From JAIBJN01 sp963839745 (GTDB taxonomy: Bacteria; Actinomycetota; Thermoleophilia; Gaiellales; Gaiellaceae): a stretch of 64,000 bases of DNA. Under the pieces are notes generated by a model. That model had not been told where the DNA came from. It saw only the letters and a program-made list of their open reading frames with translations, and made no database searches. Shown piece after piece: positions 33,343-41,060 of the stretch; position 1 is the first letter of the stretch; the number at the start of each line of letters is the position of its first letter. Made by a program: the position numbers and the translations under genes. Location: contig CAWIWC010000010.1 of the NCBI GenBank assembly GCA_963839745.1, positions 62,001-126,000 of the forward strand, in the 5' to 3' direction.

Positions 33343-33856
33343 AACGAGAACTCCGCGGAGCCGCCTTGAGGGTGTCTGGCAACGGCCTGGTTCATGTCTC
33401 CGCCGGGCGTAGGCCGCGAGGCCCAGGCCGTTCCGTTACCACCTTGATCCACCAGCGCTCTGTAGGCCGAAAGCTCTGCCCTGATGGCTGCCTCTGTCGC
33501 TTTCCAGCTTTTCCGTGCACGCCCCGAAGATCGGGGGCCGCACGACAGCTGGGGTCGCTCTGCGCTTGGTCGCGCGGCCTCGTTGCAGTTGCTACTGCGT
33601 TTAGCGGCTGAGCAAACGGGATAAGGCTCGAGGTCTCAATTCGCGATCGAGGGCCCCGTGCGGCCTCGCGGGATTCTTAAAAGTGGCCCACTCGGAGAAG
33701 CTCTGCAAACGGGCGCTTTCCGTTTCAGGGCTGGCGGCAGTCGGAGGGCTGGTCAGCGTCTTGGTCAGCGTTTCCGACGCGAGACGCTGACACGGTTCCG
33801 AAGCCGGAGGCATGTGTCATCGATTCGAGCATGCCCGCAACGGTAGCCTCGGCGGG
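33343..33856. other. Non-coding stretch inside the second island
   Basis: I see no supported gene. Near 33745-33795 there is a direct repeat GGTCAGCGT (two copies) and an inverted repeat GTCAGCGT/ACGCTGAC. Base composition is lower in GC than the flanking genes, consistent with transferred DNA. Confidence 0.5.
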
Positions 33857-34594
33857 GTGTTCGACCACGTCGCAATCGCCGTCGCGGACCTCGCCGCGTC
33901 CGAGCGCTTCTACCGCACCGTCCTCTCCGTCCTGGGCGCCGAGCCGAGTCACGCCGACGCCGAGCTCGTCGAGTGGGAAGACTGGGACATCGGGCCGACG
34001 GACCGCGAGCACCCCGTGACCCGCGGCCTGCACGTCGGCTTCCGAGCGCCGTCCCGAGTGGCCGTGGACGCCTTCTGGCAGGCGGGGATCGACGCGGGTT
34101 ACCGCGACGGCGGCGCGCCCGGCCCGCGCACGGTCTACGGGCCGGACTACTACGGCGGCTTCCTGCTCGACCCGGACGGCAACAGCGCGGAGGCGGTGCA
34201 CACGGAGCGCGAGGACCCCGTGCCCGACGGCCGCGTCGACCACCTCTGGATCCGCGTCCGCGATCCCGCCGCGTCCAAGCGCTTTTACACGACGATCGCC
34301 CCGCACGCCGGGCTGCGGATCGGCGTGGACAAGCCGGACCACGTCCAGGTGGTCGGCGAGAACTTCAGCTTCTCGCTGATCGACGACGAGCGGCCGCTCA
34401 CGGAGCACGTCCACTTCGCGTTCCCGGCGCAGAACGACGCGACCGTCCGGGCGTTCCACGCCGCCGCGCTCGCCGCGGGCTACGAGGACCACGGCGGTCC
34501 CGGCGAGCGCGCCGTCTACCACCCGGGCTACTACGGCGCGTTCGTCCTGGACCCCGACGGGCACAACGTCGAGGTCGTCAACCACAACCGCTGA
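33857..34594 (+). CDS. Two-domain VOC-family protein
   Basis: This 245-residue protein starts at GTG 33857 (FDHVAIAVADLAASERFYRT). It contains two successive VOC modules, each closing with a similar strand (YYGGFLLDPDGNSAEAVH and YYGAFVLDPDGHNVEVVNHN). The fused pair can form the complete metal-binding barrel in one chain. The Glu and His ligand positions look present, but enzyme type (dioxygenase, lyase or resistance protein) cannot be told. A longer frame upstream exists without support. Confidence 0.88.
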   Translation: MFDHVAIAVADLAASERFYRTVLSVLGAEPSHADAELVEWEDWDIGPTDREHPVTRGLHVGFRAPSRVAVDAFWQAGIDAGYRDGGAPGPRTVYGPDYYGGFLLDPDGNSAEAVHTEREDPVPDGRVDHLWIRVRDPAASKRFYTTIAPHAGLRIGVDKPDHVQVVGENFSFSLIDDERPLTEHVHFAFPAQNDATVRAFHAAALAAGYEDHGGPGERAVYHPGYYGAFVLDPDGHNVEVVNHNR

Positions 34595-35050
34595 GCCATG
34601 CCGCCGCCGCCGCCCGCCACATCTCACAGGCCAACGTTTCAGACGGTCGCTCCCGACAGGCCCGCCGATGCCCGCCTCGGCGAGCTGACGGAGAAGGAGC
34701 TCGTTACGTGTCCTCGGCCTCGGGCCAGTCGGCCGCGTAGATCCGCCGCGTCGTCTCGATATTCGCGTGACCCATGGCCTGCCCGGCCGGTCCGGACTAG
34801 ACGGTCGAGGAGTTGTGGCCGGCCGAGAACTGTGGAGAGTCCGTGGATGCGCAGTGAGCCACGGCGTTCCCGATGAATCTCACGGCGCTTAGCACGAACG
34901 GGTCATCAAGCACCAGGCCGATGGGGACGACGAAAGCCTTGGGGAGTTCGAAGCATGTGAGTTGGGGAGCGGCCGCCCTCCTGGGCGGGTCTTTCTGGAG
35001 CGCATGAGGCCCCGCGTTCAACGAAAAGCTCACTGGGAGGGCTAGAAGAG
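34595..35050. other. Non-coding stretch with recombinase relic
   Basis: There is no intact gene here. The only recognisable item is the 31-codon tyrosine-recombinase tail listed separately. The rest has stop codons in all frames I checked. Confidence 0.5.
34704..34796 (-). pseudogene. C-terminal relic of a tyrosine recombinase (integrase)
   Basis: The minus strand reads AMGHANIETTRRIYAADWPE followed by AEDT and a stop. This matches the terminal motif of tyrosine recombinases: G-H, a T-T pair, and the nucleophile Tyr ten residues after the His. An in-frame stop lies just before the fragment and nothing upstream continues it. It lies ~600 bp from att copy 3, where the integrase of the second island would be expected. 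Confidence 0.6.
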
Positions 35051-35284
35051 ATGAGTTTCACCGCTCAGAACATCATTCTCACCGCTGCCGCGGCGTTCGC
35101 GTTCTTCGGCGGCATCGGCTTCTACCTGAGGTGGTCGTACCTCGGGTGGCGCGAGGGCCAGAGGCTCGTCCGCGAAGCCCTCCTCATGGATCGCCCTCTG
35201 GGTGATCTCGGAGAGCGAGATATCGCGCCCTCGCACTTGCCGGGCCAAGTCTCCATTCCGGCCGCGGCTAGAACGGCCATCTAG
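35051..35284 (+). CDS. 77-aa single-pass membrane protein
   Basis: It begins MSFTAQNIILTAAAAFAFFG with one membrane helix, followed by YLRWSYLGWREGQRLVREAL and a soluble tail. A GGGAGG sequence precedes the ATG. It is the last gene before att copy 3. No family recognised. Confidence 0.5.
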   Translation: MSFTAQNIILTAAAAFAFFGGIGFYLRWSYLGWREGQRLVREALLMDRPLGDLGERDIAPSHLPGQVSIPAAARTAI

Positions 35285-35360
35285 GCAGCCCGGATCGCGG
35301 GGGCACGCCGCGCGCGGTAGGCGCGTTGCCTTACGGCCTCGCCAGCCTACGTCGCCACGA

Positions 35361-35402
35361 TTTGCAAGCCGGAGGTCACCGGTTCGATCCCGGTACGCTC
35401 CA
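35361..35402 (+). repeat. Attachment-site-like repeat, copy 3 (right boundary)
   Basis: 42 bp identical to the 3' end of tRNA-Ala from TTTGCAAGCC to GCTCCA. It marks the right end of the second island. Confidence 0.85.
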
Positions 35403-35481
35403 TCGCCCGTCCTCCGCGATGGCCCTTGTCAAGAACGCGCCCGGCCGCGAGAATGGGCGCCCCGGCCGAAGGGACGGCAGC

Positions 35482-35631
35482 ATGCAACTGCTTCTGATCA
35501 TTTTCGGGATCATCCTCGTGGTAGCCGCGCTTGCCGGCGGCATCGCCATCCACAGCCTGTTCTGGCTGCTGCTGATCGTGGCCCTGGTTGTTTTCGCCAT
35601 CGGAGCCTTGACGGGCCGAATCACCGAGTGA
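35482..35631 (+). CDS. 49-aa hydrophobic membrane protein
   Basis: MQLLLIIFGIILVVAALAGG, then IAIHSLFWLLLIVALVVFAI, gives two tightly spaced membrane helices and a short ALTGRITE tail. It resembles small Lmo0937-like hydrophobic proteins, whose role is unknown. A GAAGGGA sequence lies 8 bp before the ATG. Confidence 0.62.
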   Translation: MQLLLIIFGIILVVAALAGGIAIHSLFWLLLIVALVVFAIGALTGRITE

Positions 35632-35677
35632 GGGAAGTCCGCTAGACGACCTCGGCGTCGTCTGTCCCTTCAGTCGG

Positions 35678-36589
35678 TCATCCGAGGCGTGGAAGGCTCG
35701 GCGTAAACTCGAGCGCCACCGAAGGCTCGTTGCCGACGATCTCGTCGGCGGGCCACGCGGCCTCGGCGAAGTACCGGGAGCCGTCGAGCACGAGCTCGAC
35801 CTCGTACGTGAACGGTCCCTCGCCGAGTGCGGTCGCGGCAAGGCCCTTGTCGTCCGGGCCGTCCCAGTACACCGTGCCCTCGGGCAGGCAGCCGAGGTCG
35901 GACCGCGTCGCGTCGAAGGCCACGGCGTCTCCGTCCGCCGCCCGAACCGTGATCCGCGCGGAGGCCTGCCTCGGCGTGCGGGCGAGATTGGTCAGCTCCA
36001 GCTCGACCCCGTAGCTGTCGGGCCGCCCGTCGTGGTTGGCGAGCACGGCGAGCCGTGCCTGCGGCGTCGGCAGCGGGCCGTCGACGGGCGTCGTCCAGCG
36101 GAAGGTGGTGACGAGGCTGCTGGCGCCGCGGCCGTAGAGGGTCACGTCGTACGCGCCCGCGTATCCAGCCGGCCGGAGCCGGAACCGCCCCTCGCCGGCG
36201 GCCTCGAGCGGCGCCTCCTGGACACGTCCGCATCGGTTTCCGGCCGGTTGGAAGCCGGCGGTGAACGACCAGCCCGGGAGCGGGAACTCAACGAGAACCT
36301 CCTCGGGACCGCCCACGTCCGGCAGCTCGGCCGGTGGGCTTCCGTCTACACAGAGGCTGCGATAGCAATACGCCCACGCCTGGAGGGAGACCGACTCGTC
36401 GAGGTACCGAACGGTGACCGGCGGCGGCGCGGCCCACGCGGTTGGTGCAGCTGGCTCTGTAGCGGGCTCGGTCTCCACCGCCGTGCTCGACTCGGCACCC
36501 GCCCCCACCTGGTCGAGGGAAGCTGTCTCGCCGCATCCGGCGAGCAGAAGCACGCCGGTCACGACAACCGTGGCCCACCTCGCAGTCAC
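35678..36589 (-). CDS. Secreted lipoprotein, unknown
   Basis: This ~303-residue protein starts at GTG 36589 (VTARWATVVVTGVLLLAGCG). The lipobox LLAGC and a Thr/Ala/Pro linker are followed by beta-rich sequence containing several cysteines (AWAYCYRSLCVDGSPPAEL, AGNRCGRVQEAPLEAAGEG, RSDLGCLPEGTVYWDGPDD). Two Ig-like beta domains are plausible. No family recognised. It is downstream of the Tim44-like gene and separated from it by ~30 bp, so probably in the same operon. Confidence 0.75.
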   Translation of the reverse strand: MTARWATVVVTGVLLLAGCGETASLDQVGAGAESSTAVETEPATEPAAPTAWAAPPPVTVRYLDESVSLQAWAYCYRSLCVDGSPPAELPDVGGPEEVLVEFPLPGWSFTAGFQPAGNRCGRVQEAPLEAAGEGRFRLRPAGYAGAYDVTLYGRGASSLVTTFRWTTPVDGPLPTPQARLAVLANHDGRPDSYGVELELTNLARTPRQASARITVRAADGDAVAFDATRSDLGCLPEGTVYWDGPDDKGLAATALGEGPFTYEVELVLDGSRYFAEAAWPADEIVGNEPSVALEFTPSLPRLG

Positions 36590-36620
36590 GAGAAGTCCTA
36601 CGGAGCCGACGCCCCGTGCG

Positions 36621-38039
36621 TCACATCGCCGAGACGATCTTCCAGGGCGTCGTCGCATCCCCGTCGAGGCCGAGCGTCCAGCGCTCGGTGAAGGTCACGG
36701 CCTCGTCGCGGCTGCCGGACAGGACGGCCGCCGTGTCCCGGTCCTGGACGTAGCGCTTTCCTTCCAGTTCGATCTCGACCGTCATCGTGGCGGGCTCCGA
36801 AGCGGCGTCCAGCCGAACGAGCGCGAATCGCTCGACGCGGGGTCCCCTGACGACCACACGTTGCTTCCGGCTGTCGTCCCCCTGATGCAGCAGCTGTCGG
36901 AGCGCCGGCTCGGTTGCGATCTCGGCGAGGGGCCGGTCGTCGCCGTCGACGGCCTCGGCCCAGGCTGCAACGGCCCGGCGTGCCGAAGCCTCGAGGACCT
37001 CCGGTGCGAAACGGCCGTCGGCGAGAGAGAGGTCGAGCGCGGCCGCCCGGGCGTCGTCCGCGAAGTCGAGGTCCGGCAGATCCGCGGGCGAGAAGCCGGC
37101 CGGCAGGCCGTCGGCGGCTGCGGTCTCGACCAACGCCTCGTCGCGGAGGCGCTGGTCGTCGTCCCACGGCGTGGTGACGAGCGGATCCGTGAGGTTGTGG
37201 CTCCCCTCGTCGAGCTCCTCGATCGAGAGGAGGGCCCATCCCTCCCCTCGTGCTCCGAGGGTCCAGTACTGGCTCAGCCTCATGACGTCGTCCTGCTCGT
37301 CCTTGCGCAGGATCACGTTTCCGTCCTTGTCCTGGACGTAGGCACGCAGCCCAGCCTCGATCAGGACGACGGCGCGGTCATCGCTCTCGCCTTCACGGTT
37401 CGCCAGCCCGACGTACTCGACGCTCACGTCTCCGAGGACTTCGGCGCGGCTGTGCCAGCCCTTGGCGTCGAAGTCGGCGAGGCGGCGCTCCCACTCGGCG
37501 AGAAGGTCTGGGCCGAGGAGCGTCGCCAGTCGCTCGGAGTCGCGTGCATCCCAGGCGGACTGGACGTCCCGGAAGAGCGCCTCGGCAGCGCTCCGCACGC
37601 GCTCGGCGGCGAAGCGCTCGTGTTCCGCGGCCGCCTCGACCGCGGCGAGCTCGACGTCTTCAACGCGTTCGCCGCGCCGCTTCCGCCCCAGCGCCGCACG
37701 TGGGGCGCCGAACAGGCCGCCGATTGCCGCAGTGGCCCGCCCGAGGTATGGAGTCCGGGAGGCGAGGATGATCCCTCCGACCACGGCGATTGCGATCCAG
37801 ACGCCGAGCGAGAAATCTCCGCCCTCGCCCCCGCTGCTTCCGTCGAAGCCGCCACCTCCGTCGCCGCCACCACCTCCCCCTCCGCTGCCGCCGCCACTCC
37901 CGCCGCCCCCGTAGTCCGAGCTACCTCCTCCGGCCTGTCCCAGCGCGGCGCCGGCCGTTGTAAGGGCGACGAGAACTGCTGTGAGGAGGGATCTGGCCTG
38001 CCGCAAGTTGGACCTCTTGGTGACGAGTGACACGAACAT
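36621..38039 (-). CDS. Tim44-like domain protein with Gly-rich linker
   Basis: This ~472-residue protein begins MFVSLVTKRSNLRQARSLLT. It has a signal or anchor (LLTAVLVALTTAGAALGQAG), a Gly-rich stretch of ~45 residues, a membrane helix (LGVWIAIAVVGGIILASR), and then two consecutive Tim44/MBA1-type domains. The first is around FRDVQSAWDARDSERLATLL...QYWTLGARGEGWALLSIEEL. The second is around AVAAWAEAVDGDDRPLAEIA...TERWTLGLDGDATTPWKIVS. Bacterial Tim44-like proteins are of unknown function. The repeated closing motif suggests an internal duplication. The start could also be ATG 38066. Confidence 0.82.
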   Translation of the reverse strand: MFVSLVTKRSNLRQARSLLTAVLVALTTAGAALGQAGGGSSDYGGGGSGGGSGGGGGGGDGGGGFDGSSGGEGGDFSLGVWIAIAVVGGIILASRTPYLGRATAAIGGLFGAPRAALGRKRRGERVEDVELAAVEAAAEHERFAAERVRSAAEALFRDVQSAWDARDSERLATLLGPDLLAEWERRLADFDAKGWHSRAEVLGDVSVEYVGLANREGESDDRAVVLIEAGLRAYVQDKDGNVILRKDEQDDVMRLSQYWTLGARGEGWALLSIEELDEGSHNLTDPLVTTPWDDDQRLRDEALVETAAADGLPAGFSPADLPDLDFADDARAAALDLSLADGRFAPEVLEASARRAVAAWAEAVDGDDRPLAEIATEPALRQLLHQGDDSRKQRVVVRGPRVERFALVRLDAASEPATMTVEIELEGKRYVQDRDTAAVLSGSRDEAVTFTERWTLGLDGDATTPWKIVSAM

Positions 38040-38161
38040 CCTAAGTCTCGGGTAGGTACACAACAAGGGTGATTGCGGCCGGTAGAGGTCGGGGCGGTCG
38101 GCGGCACGCTCGCCCTGCGCTACGCGGCGGAGGGGAAGTCGCGCGTGGGGAGCGGCCTGCG

Positions 38162-39040
38162 CTAGACGACGCCCAGGTCGCCTGCGACCCGCTCGGCTTC
38201 CGTCACCGGGTCCTCGGAGAGCACGGCGGCTCCGAGTGACTCGGCGAGCGCGGGGGTGGCGCCCGCGCCGGCGAGTGCGACGGGTGCAGTCTCAGCGAGC
38301 GGGGCGAGCTCGTCCCTGACCTTGGAGAAATGCCGAGCGGTCGTTGCACTGACGACCACGAGGCTCGGCGCGAGTGCCTGCGCCGTTTCCCGGAGCGTGT
38401 CGAGCGGCGTGTCGGGCCCGAGGTACGCGATGCGCCAACCGCGCGCACGCAGCGCCAGCCCGAAGGCGATTAGCGCCAGGTCGTGCTGCTCGGCCGGAGC
38501 GCACGCGAGGACCGCCAGCGGGCCGGCACCCTGGCCCCAGCCACGGGCGAGGCCGAGTAAACGTCCTCGCACGACGTTGCTCGCGAAGTGCTCCTGGGCA
38601 ACCGTCACGGTGCCGGCCTCCCAGCGTTCTCCGAGGTCCTGCAGGTAGGGGAGGAGGAGGTCGCGGAGCAGCGCGTCGAGGCTGAGCGTCGCAAGGGCAC
38701 GGTCGAACGACGCCTGCGCCGCGGGCTCGTCGAAGTGCTCGAGCGCGGCTGCGAAGGAGCTTGCGTCCGGCACGGCCCCGTCTCGGGCGGAGCTCTGGTC
38801 ACCCCCGGGCTCGAGTGCGAGCCGCGCCGCCTCGGCTGCCGACAGGCCCTGCTCCTGGTACGCGCGCATGCGCCTGACTCGCTCCTCATCCGCCTCGGAG
38901 TAGAGCCTGAAGCCGCCGGCCGAGCGGATCGGCCGCAGCAGTCCGTAGCGCCCTTCCCATGCGCGCAGGAGCTCCGGGCTCACCCCGACCCGCCGGCTCA
39001 GCTCGCCGATGCGTAGATGTCCTTCGTTCAGGGCGCTCAT
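38162..39040 (-). CDS. CarH/LitR-type MerR regulator with cobalamin-binding domain
   Basis: This 292-residue protein has an N-terminal MerR HTH (RIGELSRRVGVSPELLRAWE, then RYGLLRPIRSAGGFRLYSEA). A four-helix cap contains the W-x9-E-H signature in LGERWEAGTVTVAQEHFASN, as in CarH where it shields the upper face of adenosylcobalamin. A Rossmann B12 domain follows (VLACAPAEQHDLALIAFGLA, WRIAYLGPDTPLDTL) with the candidate lower-ligand His in AEQHDL. Such proteins repress in the dark as AdoCbl-bound tetramers and release DNA in light. It is divergent from the DUF378 gene, and the shared 95-bp region holds phased TnnACA repeats. Confidence 0.92.
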   Translation of the reverse strand: MSALNEGHLRIGELSRRVGVSPELLRAWEGRYGLLRPIRSAGGFRLYSEADEERVRRMRAYQEQGLSAAEAARLALEPGGDQSSARDGAVPDASSFAAALEHFDEPAAQASFDRALATLSLDALLRDLLLPYLQDLGERWEAGTVTVAQEHFASNVVRGRLLGLARGWGQGAGPLAVLACAPAEQHDLALIAFGLALRARGWRIAYLGPDTPLDTLRETAQALAPSLVVVSATTARHFSKVRDELAPLAETAPVALAGAGATPALAESLGAAVLSEDPVTEAERVAGDLGVV

Positions 39041-39073
39041 GTCACAGACCCAGGACGATGTTTACACACACCC

Positions 39074-39102
39074 TTGACAGGATACTCGTATACCTGTACA
39101 AA
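39074..39102 (+). promoter_or_regulatory. Predicted promoter of the DUF378 gene
   Basis: TTGACA (39074-39079) and TACAAA (39097-39102) are 17 bp apart. On the opposite strand, TTTATG-17-TATACG fits the start of the MerR gene, so both promoters lie under the operator repeats. Confidence 0.6.
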
Positions 39103-39125
39103 GTCTAGACATAAACTCTACAAGG
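39093..39125. promoter_or_regulatory. Three tandem 11-bp nnTnnACAnnn repeats (CarH-type operator)
   Basis: TGTACA at 39095, TAGACA at 39106 and TCTACA at 39117 are spaced exactly 11 bp, giving three consecutive 11-mers of the form nnTnnACAnnn. Established knowledge: Thermus CarH binds tandem 11-bp repeats of this form. The array overlaps the -10 and start region of the DUF378 promoter and the divergent MerR promoter. Confidence 0.75.
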
Positions 39126-39135
39126 AGGAACGACC

Positions 39136-39372
39136 ATGAGAAAGCTCGACCTCATCACCGCAGCGCTGGTGATCGTCGGAGGCCTGAACTGGGGACTCGT
39201 CGCCGTGGCCGAGTTCGACCTCGTGGCCGCGATCTTCGGCCTCGAGTTCGGGGAGACGAACGCCGCCACTCGCATCGTCTACGGCCTCGTCGGCCTCTCC
39301 GCCGTGTACCAGCTCATCCAGCTGGTCGGCGTTCGCCGCCGAAGCCGGGACACGCAGGTCGCGGCCGCGTAG
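39136..39372 (+). CDS. DUF378 family membrane protein
   Basis: This 78-residue protein begins MRKLDLITAALVIVGGLNWG and ends IVYGLVGLSAVYQLIQLVGV plus a basic tail. Two membrane helices and the GGLNWGLVA motif identify DUF378 (YuzA-like), a family of unknown role. AAGGAGG precedes the ATG. Its promoter carries the CarH-type operator, so it is the likely primary target of the divergent regulator (inference). Confidence 0.9.
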   Translation: MRKLDLITAALVIVGGLNWGLVAVAEFDLVAAIFGLEFGETNAATRIVYGLVGLSAVYQLIQLVGVRRRSRDTQVAAA

Positions 39373-39394
39373 TTGCGGAGGAACAGGGAACGCA

Positions 39395-39424
39395 GAACCG
39401 GCCGGCCGACACGCCGGCCGGTTC
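39395..39424 (+). terminator. Terminator after the DUF378 gene
   Basis: A perfect 12-bp stem GAACCGGCCGGC/GCCGGCCGGTTC with a 6-nt loop starts 23 bp after the DUF378 stop. Confidence 0.7.
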
Positions 39425-39507
39425 CTTCCGGTCCCGGAGGTCGAGAGATCGCAGCTGTCGCCGTCGAGTCGGAGGAGGCCTTTCCGCTGCCGGTTCCCGT
39501 CGTGCCG

Positions 39508-39933
39508 ATGAGCGCCACGGGCGCGCATAGACTCGGATGGGCCTACTGGGAGGAGGTGGAGCGAACGACCCGGAGGCTCGTCAGGGTCAGGGCAACGGCC
39601 GGCGGCCTCGAGCTCCGGCTGCTCCGAGAAGGGCCGGTTCTCCTCCGCTTCGGCCACCCCGAGCTCGACGTGCGCGCCGTCTCGGTCTCCTGCTCGTATC
39701 CGATACGCGGAGGGCTGCTCGCCCTGGGTGAGGGGGGCGTGCTCGCGCTCGCACAGGAGCGGTCCGACAGCTGGTGTCTGCGCACGTCCGTCCGCGGATT
39801 CTTCCCTCGCCTCGGCACGCGGCCCGGCCGGCCCGGCTGGACCGGATTCCTCTACGCCCACGTGCAGGCCCGCCTTCACCGCGCGGTCGCGCGCAGGTAC
39901 GTCGCCCGCCTCGTCCGTGGGGCTCGCCGATGA
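39508..39933 (+). CDS. Hypothetical protein coupled to an SDR gene
   Basis: This ~141-residue protein begins MSATGAHRLGWAYWEEVERT. It is beta-rich (VRVRATAGGLELRLLREGPV, AVSVSCSYPIRGGLLALGEG), with a C-terminal basic helix (LHRAVARRYVARLVRGARR). It looks like a small lipocalin or polyketide-cyclase-like barrel but I cannot assign it. The stop overlaps the following ATG (ATGA), so the product may act with the reductase. The frame is open upstream through the DUF378 terminator, so I use the first ATG after it. Confidence 0.62.
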   Translation: MSATGAHRLGWAYWEEVERTTRRLVRVRATAGGLELRLLREGPVLLRFGHPELDVRAVSVSCSYPIRGGLLALGEGGVLALAQERSDSWCLRTSVRGFFPRLGTRPGRPGWTGFLYAHVQARLHRAVARRYVARLVRGARR

Positions 39934-40814
39934 GAGCGGCCGTCCTCGGTGCCAGCGGCGTGATCGGGCGCGCCCTCGTGGCCGAGCTCGCCGGCGAAAA
40001 CGAGGTTGTGGCCGTGTCGCGGCATCCACGGGACTCATCTCGAGACCGACTTCGCTGGGTGGCAGCCGACGTCACGCGGCGCACCGAGCTCGAGCCCGCG
40101 CTGCGCGGTGTGGACGTCGTCTACCACCTCGTCCACTCGCTCGGTGCGAAGGACTTCGAGGAGCGCGACCGGCTGGCCGCGGCGTCGGTCGCCGCAGCAG
40201 CCGACCAGGCCGGGGCCCGTCAGATCGTGTTCCTCGGAGGGCTTGGCGACGAGCGCGAGGACGTGTCGGCGCACCTTCGCAGCCGTGCCGAGACCGCCAG
40301 GATCCTCGCCGCCGGGCCGGTCCCGGTGACGATCGTCCGCTCGGCGGTGGTAGTCGGTCCGGGCAGCGCGGCCTTCGAGACGATCGTCGCGCTCGTCGAC
40401 CGCCTGCCCGCGATGATCTGCCCCCGCTGGGTAACGACGAAGACGCAGCCCATCGCCCTCGCGGACGTGGTGCGTTACCTGGCCGGGGTGGGCGGTTGGG
40501 ACGAGGCTCTGGGCGAGGCGTACGACGCGGCGGGGCCCGAGGTCATGACGTATCGGGAGATGATCGAACGGGTGGCCCGACTGCGCGGACGCCGGCCTCT
40601 CATCCTCGAGGTGCCGTTTCTCACGCCGCGCCTCTCCTCGCTCTGGCTGCATCTCGTCACACCCGTGAAGGCGGGAGTCGCTCGCCCGCTGGTCGACGGC
40701 CTACGCACCGAGACGGTCGCCCACGACGAAAGGATCCGGCGCCTCGTGCCCTTCGCGCTCACCCCCTTCGACCGAGCAGCACGGACCGCGCTTGCAGACG
40801 CCGGTCGCGACTGA
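39930..40814 (+). CDS. NAD(P)-binding SDR/NmrA-type protein
   Basis: This 294-residue protein has the dinucleotide-binding motif AAVLGASGVIGRALVAELAG near the N-terminus. VDVVYHLVHSLGAKDFEERD and ARQIVFLGGLGDEREDVSAH follow. The layout is that of atypical extended SDRs (NAD-dependent epimerase/NmrA-like). No Y-x3-K catalytic pair is evident, so it may be a sensor or an electron-transfer-coupled reductase. ATG 39930 overlaps the upstream stop. Confidence 0.85.
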   Translation: MRAAVLGASGVIGRALVAELAGENEVVAVSRHPRDSSRDRLRWVAADVTRRTELEPALRGVDVVYHLVHSLGAKDFEERDRLAAASVAAAADQAGARQIVFLGGLGDEREDVSAHLRSRAETARILAAGPVPVTIVRSAVVVGPGSAAFETIVALVDRLPAMICPRWVTTKTQPIALADVVRYLAGVGGWDEALGEAYDAAGPEVMTYREMIERVARLRGRRPLILEVPFLTPRLSSLWLHLVTPVKAGVARPLVDGLRTETVAHDERIRRLVPFALTPFDRAARTALADAGRD

Positions 40815-41060
40815 CCCGCTCGACGGCCGCAGTCGCGCGGGCGCTACCAGGTCTGGTGCGCCGTGGACGGGCACCGGGACTGGGGCATGGCGCGCGACGC
40901 TGCGCGTCGTTCCGCGGCGTTAAGCACGGTCAAACGGGCGTTGACCCGAGCGGTGGATTCCCGGCCCGAGGTCGTCTATAGTCGCGCCCCTCGGAGGCTG
41001 TCTTGGGGCAACTTGGGATTTGCGGCGCCCGCCTCCAGCGTCGCAGCAAGGAGGGGTGAA
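40815..41060. other. Intergenic leader of the LVIVD/PA gene
   Basis: There is no supported gene in these 246 bp. A TATAGT box near 40976 could be a -10 for the downstream gene, but the spacing to the nearest TTGACC is too long for a standard promoter. Confidence 0.3.

Larger units (their letters stand above)
28897..35402. mobile_element. Two tandem islands bounded by tRNA-Ala 3'-end repeats (integrase lost)
   Basis: Direct repeats of the tRNA-Ala 3' end at 28855, 30865 and 35361 delimit a ~2.0-kb and a ~4.5-kb segment. The orientation is that of site-specific integration into a tRNA. The first holds a fasciclin lipoprotein and small genes. The second holds a DUF1579-like gene, an ABC-2 transporter, a double VOC gene and a relic of a tyrosine recombinase near its right end. 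No intact recombinase, relaxase or phage gene is present, so the elements are immobile remnants or need help in trans. Confidence 0.7.

Noticed and set aside
30865..35402. Second and third tRNA-Ala genes
   Set aside because: Only the 3' half is present at both sites; the D-arm and 5' acceptor strand are missing.
35347..35841. Minus-strand frame ending in MERTGIEPVTSGLQI
   Set aside because: The ending is simply the translation of the reverse complement of the tRNA-Ala repeat; the rest is antisense to the 49-aa membrane gene and the lipoprotein.
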